Part shown: in pieces, positions 6,025-7,747 of the stretch
Layout of the letters: the number at the start of each line of letters is the position of its first letter
How positions within the stretch are numbered: position 1 is the stretch's first letter
Source: JBFHDX01 sp041584475
GTDB lineage: Bacteria; Pseudomonadota; Alphaproteobacteria; UBA8366; JADFVY01
Length of the DNA: 7,747 nucleotides
Reading direction: 5' to 3'
NCBI GenBank assembly: GCA_041584475.1
Contig: JBFHDX010000148.1
Location: 1-7,747 of the forward strand
Made by a program: the position numbers and the translations under genes
The notes under the pieces: generated by a model
The model's input: the letters and a program-made list of their open reading frames with translations, nothing else
Told to the model about the DNA's origin: nothing
Databases searched by the model: none

Positions 6025-6066
6025 CCCCCTCTCCCGCCATGGGCGGGGGAGGGCAGGGAGGGGGTG
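6025..6066. repeat. GC-rich palindromic intergenic repeat, copy 1
   Basis: The unit begins CCCCCTCTCCCGCC and ends AGGGAGGGGGTG. CCCGCC (6033-6038) pairs with GGCGGG (6042-6047) around ATG, so the unit folds into a hairpin with C-rich and G-rich outer arms. It matches copy 2 at 7651-7690 in the same orientation apart from a few substitutions and a 2-nt length difference. Similar CCCCTCTCCCGC...GGGGGAG units are common between genes in alphaproteobacteria. Confidence 0.7.
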
Positions 6067-6186
6067 GTTCGCAGCAATTGGCGTGTCGCCTCACGATATG
6101 TCCGCGGACCCACTGCGCCCGGACCGGCCTGCGCCGCCCGCATTCCCCGCTCACCGAAGCGGCGCGGCTGTGGCAGGATGCCCGCC

Positions 6187-7629
6187 ATGCAGTCGCAGAC
6201 CCGCATCTTCAGCCGCCGCGTCGGCGAGTTCGCGATCGGCCCCGCGGTCGTGCTGCGCCACGACGACACGGTCTCGACCCTGGTCGCCAGGATGGCCGAG
6301 GCGAACCGCTCGGGCGCGCTGATCCTCGACGATGCGGGCCAGCCCGCCGGCATCGTCACCGAGCGCGACATCCTGCGCCGGGTGGCGCTGCGCTGTACCG
6401 GCGACGAGCCGGTCTCGGCGATCATGACGACGCCGGTCACCACGGTCTCCAGCGCCGACTACCTGTACGTCGCGATCGCCACCATGCGGCGCCGCGGCTG
6501 GCGGCACCTGCCGGTGGTCGACGACGACGGCCGCCTCGTCGGCATCGTCGAGCGGCACGAGGCGCTGGCCATGGCGGCCGAGCACACGGTCGGCCTCATC
6601 GAGGCGGTGACGCACGAGGGCACGCTCGACGGGCTGCGCGAGATCAAGGCGGTGCAGGTCGAGGTCGCCGACTCGCTGCTGCGCGATCACGTGCCGGCGG
6701 CCGAGGTGCAGCGCATGCTGACGCGCCTCAACCGCGACATCCACCGCCGCGTCGTCGACCTCTGCGTCGCCGCCATGGCGGCGGACGGGCGCGGGCCGCC
6801 GCCGGTCGACTTCGCGCTGATCATCATGGGCTCGGGCGGGCGCGGCGAGAACTACCTCTACCCCGACCAGGACAACGGCCTGATCCTCGACGACTACGCG
6901 GATGCGGAGCACGGCCGCATCGACGGCTGGTTCGTCGAGCTGGCGACGCGGCTGACGGCGATGCTCGATGCGGTCGGCTTTCCGCTGTGCCGCGGCAACG
7001 TCATGGCGACCAACCCGGTGTGGCGCAAGACGCGTGGCCAGTGGCGCGAGCAGCTGCGCGTCTGGGGCCGCCGGCACGGGCTCACCGTGGTGCGGCTCTC
7101 GGACATCTTCTTCGACTTCCGCAGCGGCGCCGGCCGCCGCGACTTCGCCCGCGAGCTGCGCCGCGCGGTCTTCGCCATGCTGCGCGAGAGCCCCGCTTTC
7201 GTCGCCGACATGGCGCGCGAGGCGGCGGGCCACGGCGTCGCGCTCGGCTGGCTCGGGCGGCTCAGGCCCGGCGCCGGGAAGGCGGCGCGGCGCGGCGAGA
7301 TCGACCTCAAACATCACGGCCTCGTCGCGCTGGTGACCAATGTGCGGCTCATGGCGCTGCGCCACGGCATCGAGGAGACGCCGACGCTCGATCGCATCGA
7401 GCGGCTGGCGCAGGCCGGCGCCATCGACGGCAACCGCCGCGACGACCTCGCCGCCGCCTTCGAGACCGTCACCGGGCTGCTGTTGCGCCGGCAGATCGAG
7501 GATTTCCGTGCCGGCCGGCCGGTCGGCTATGCGATCCAGCCGAAGGCGCTGAGCCGGCGCGAGCGGCGCGGGCTCGTCGAGGCGCTGCAGGCGATCGCCG
7601 CGTTCCGGGATACGGTGCATGGCGGGTGA
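6187..7629 (+). CDS. Two-CBS-domain protein with DUF294 GlnD-like nucleotidyltransferase domain (paralogue B, 480 aa)
   Basis: Full-length paralogue of the protein at 702-2162. The two align from residue 1 to 480 with no gap, about 306 identities (64%, hand count), and B lacks only the last six residues of A. CBS1 ends in GIVTERD (55-61); CBS2 contains RHLPVVDDDGRLVGIVER (107-123). The nucleotidyltransferase signature GSGGRGEN (215-222) and PDQDNG (226-231, with D227 and D229) is intact, as is the stretch VMATNPVWRKTR (272-283). The most diverged part is residues 361-369. No signal peptide or membrane span. The ATG at 6187 is preferred because it matches the N-terminus of A (MQSQT) and has AGGA (6175-6178) 8 nt upstream. 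An in-frame ATG at 6178 would add three residues but overlaps that AGGA. A terminator and 444 bp separate it from the ABC operon, so it is probably transcribed alone. Substrate and target are unknown. Confidence 0.9.
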   Translation: MQSQTRIFSRRVGEFAIGPAVVLRHDDTVSTLVARMAEANRSGALILDDAGQPAGIVTERDILRRVALRCTGDEPVSAIMTTPVTTVSSADYLYVAIATMRRRGWRHLPVVDDDGRLVGIVERHEALAMAAEHTVGLIEAVTHEGTLDGLREIKAVQVEVADSLLRDHVPAAEVQRMLTRLNRDIHRRVVDLCVAAMAADGRGPPPVDFALIIMGSGGRGENYLYPDQDNGLILDDYADAEHGRIDGWFVELATRLTAMLDAVGFPLCRGNVMATNPVWRKTRGQWREQLRVWGRRHGLTVVRLSDIFFDFRSGAGRRDFARELRRAVFAMLRESPAFVADMAREAAGHGVALGWLGRLRPGAGKAARRGEIDLKHHGLVALVTNVRLMALRHGIEETPTLDRIERLAQAGAIDGNRRDDLAAAFETVTGLLLRRQIEDFRAGRPVGYAIQPKALSRRERRGLVEALQAIAAFRDTVHGG

Positions 7630-7650
7630 GGGGGCCGCGGCGGAAGATAG

Positions 7651-7690
7651 CCCCTCTCCCGCTCGCGGGGGAGTGGTTGGGGAGGGGGTG
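7651..7690. repeat. GC-rich palindromic intergenic repeat, copy 2
   Basis: CCCCTCTCCCGC followed by GCGGGGGAG and ending GGGGAGGGGGTG, in the same orientation as copy 1 at 6025-6066. It begins 21 bp after the stop of the last gene, where its hairpin (CCCGC with GCGGG around TC) might also help end or stabilise the transcript. The remaining 57 bp to the window edge show no supported feature. Confidence 0.7.
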
Positions 7691-7747
7691 CTGCCGGAAA
7701 CGCGCCGCGCCCCGTCGCCAGCCCGGCGCTCGGCCTCACGAGTTGGC

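Larger units (their letters stand above)
5743..6186. other. 444-bp intergenic region between the ATPase and second CBS/DUF294 gene
   Basis: No supported gene on either strand. In order it holds the operon terminator (5801-5820), a perfect 12-bp palindrome CGGACCGGTCCG (5883-5894), an AT-rich 31-bp palindrome with flanking direct repeats (5922-5964), one copy of a GC-rich intergenic repeat (6025-6066), and the leader of the next gene. The second CBS/DUF294 gene therefore very likely has its own promoter somewhere in 5830-6170, though no clear -35/-10 pair was found. Confidence 0.6.

Noticed and set aside
6025..6066. CRISPR array or tandem repeat
   Set aside because: Only two copies exist, 1.6 kb apart, with a whole gene between them. 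They are dispersed intergenic repeats.

Overview
The window is a compact, very GC-rich stretch of bacterial chromosome. The G/C-heavy third codon positions, the family-3 amino-acid ABC operon and the CCCCTCTCCCGC-type intergenic palindromes suggest an alphaproteobacterium (Rhodospirillales/Hyphomicrobiales-like). This is inference from style; there is no rRNA or marker gene to prove it.

Layout: a small single-span membrane protein of unknown function lies on the minus strand (46-534) and diverges from the rest. Six plus-strand genes follow: (1) a two-CBS-domain protein with a GlnD-like nucleotidyltransferase (DUF294) core, 702-2162; (2-5) a complete polar amino-acid-type ABC importer, made of a periplasmic binding protein (2394-3230), two HisM/HisQ-type permeases (3312-4067, 4071-4961) and an ATPase (4972-5742), closed by an intrinsic terminator at 5801-5820; (6) a second CBS/DUF294 protein, 6187-7629, which aligns with the first over all 480 residues with no gaps at about 64% identity (hand count). 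The 444-bp gap between the ATPase and the second paralogue holds the terminator, a 12-bp palindrome, an AT-rich 31-bp perfect palindrome flanked by 6-bp direct repeats, and one copy of an intergenic GC-rich repeat. The second copy of that repeat sits just after the last gene.

How the genes may work together: the ABC genes form one operon. The binding protein captures a ligand, probably an amino acid, in the periplasm, the two permeases form the channel and the ATPase drives import. The flanking paralogues look like cytoplasmic nucleotide sensors (CBS pair) joined to a putative nucleotidyl-transfer domain related to that of the nitrogen regulator GlnD. The arrangement suggests, but does not show, that they tie transport or nitrogen status to adenine-nucleotide state.

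Most of the window is ordinary transporter DNA. The points most worth a second look are the paralogue pair bracketing the transporter and the palindromic element at 5922-5964.
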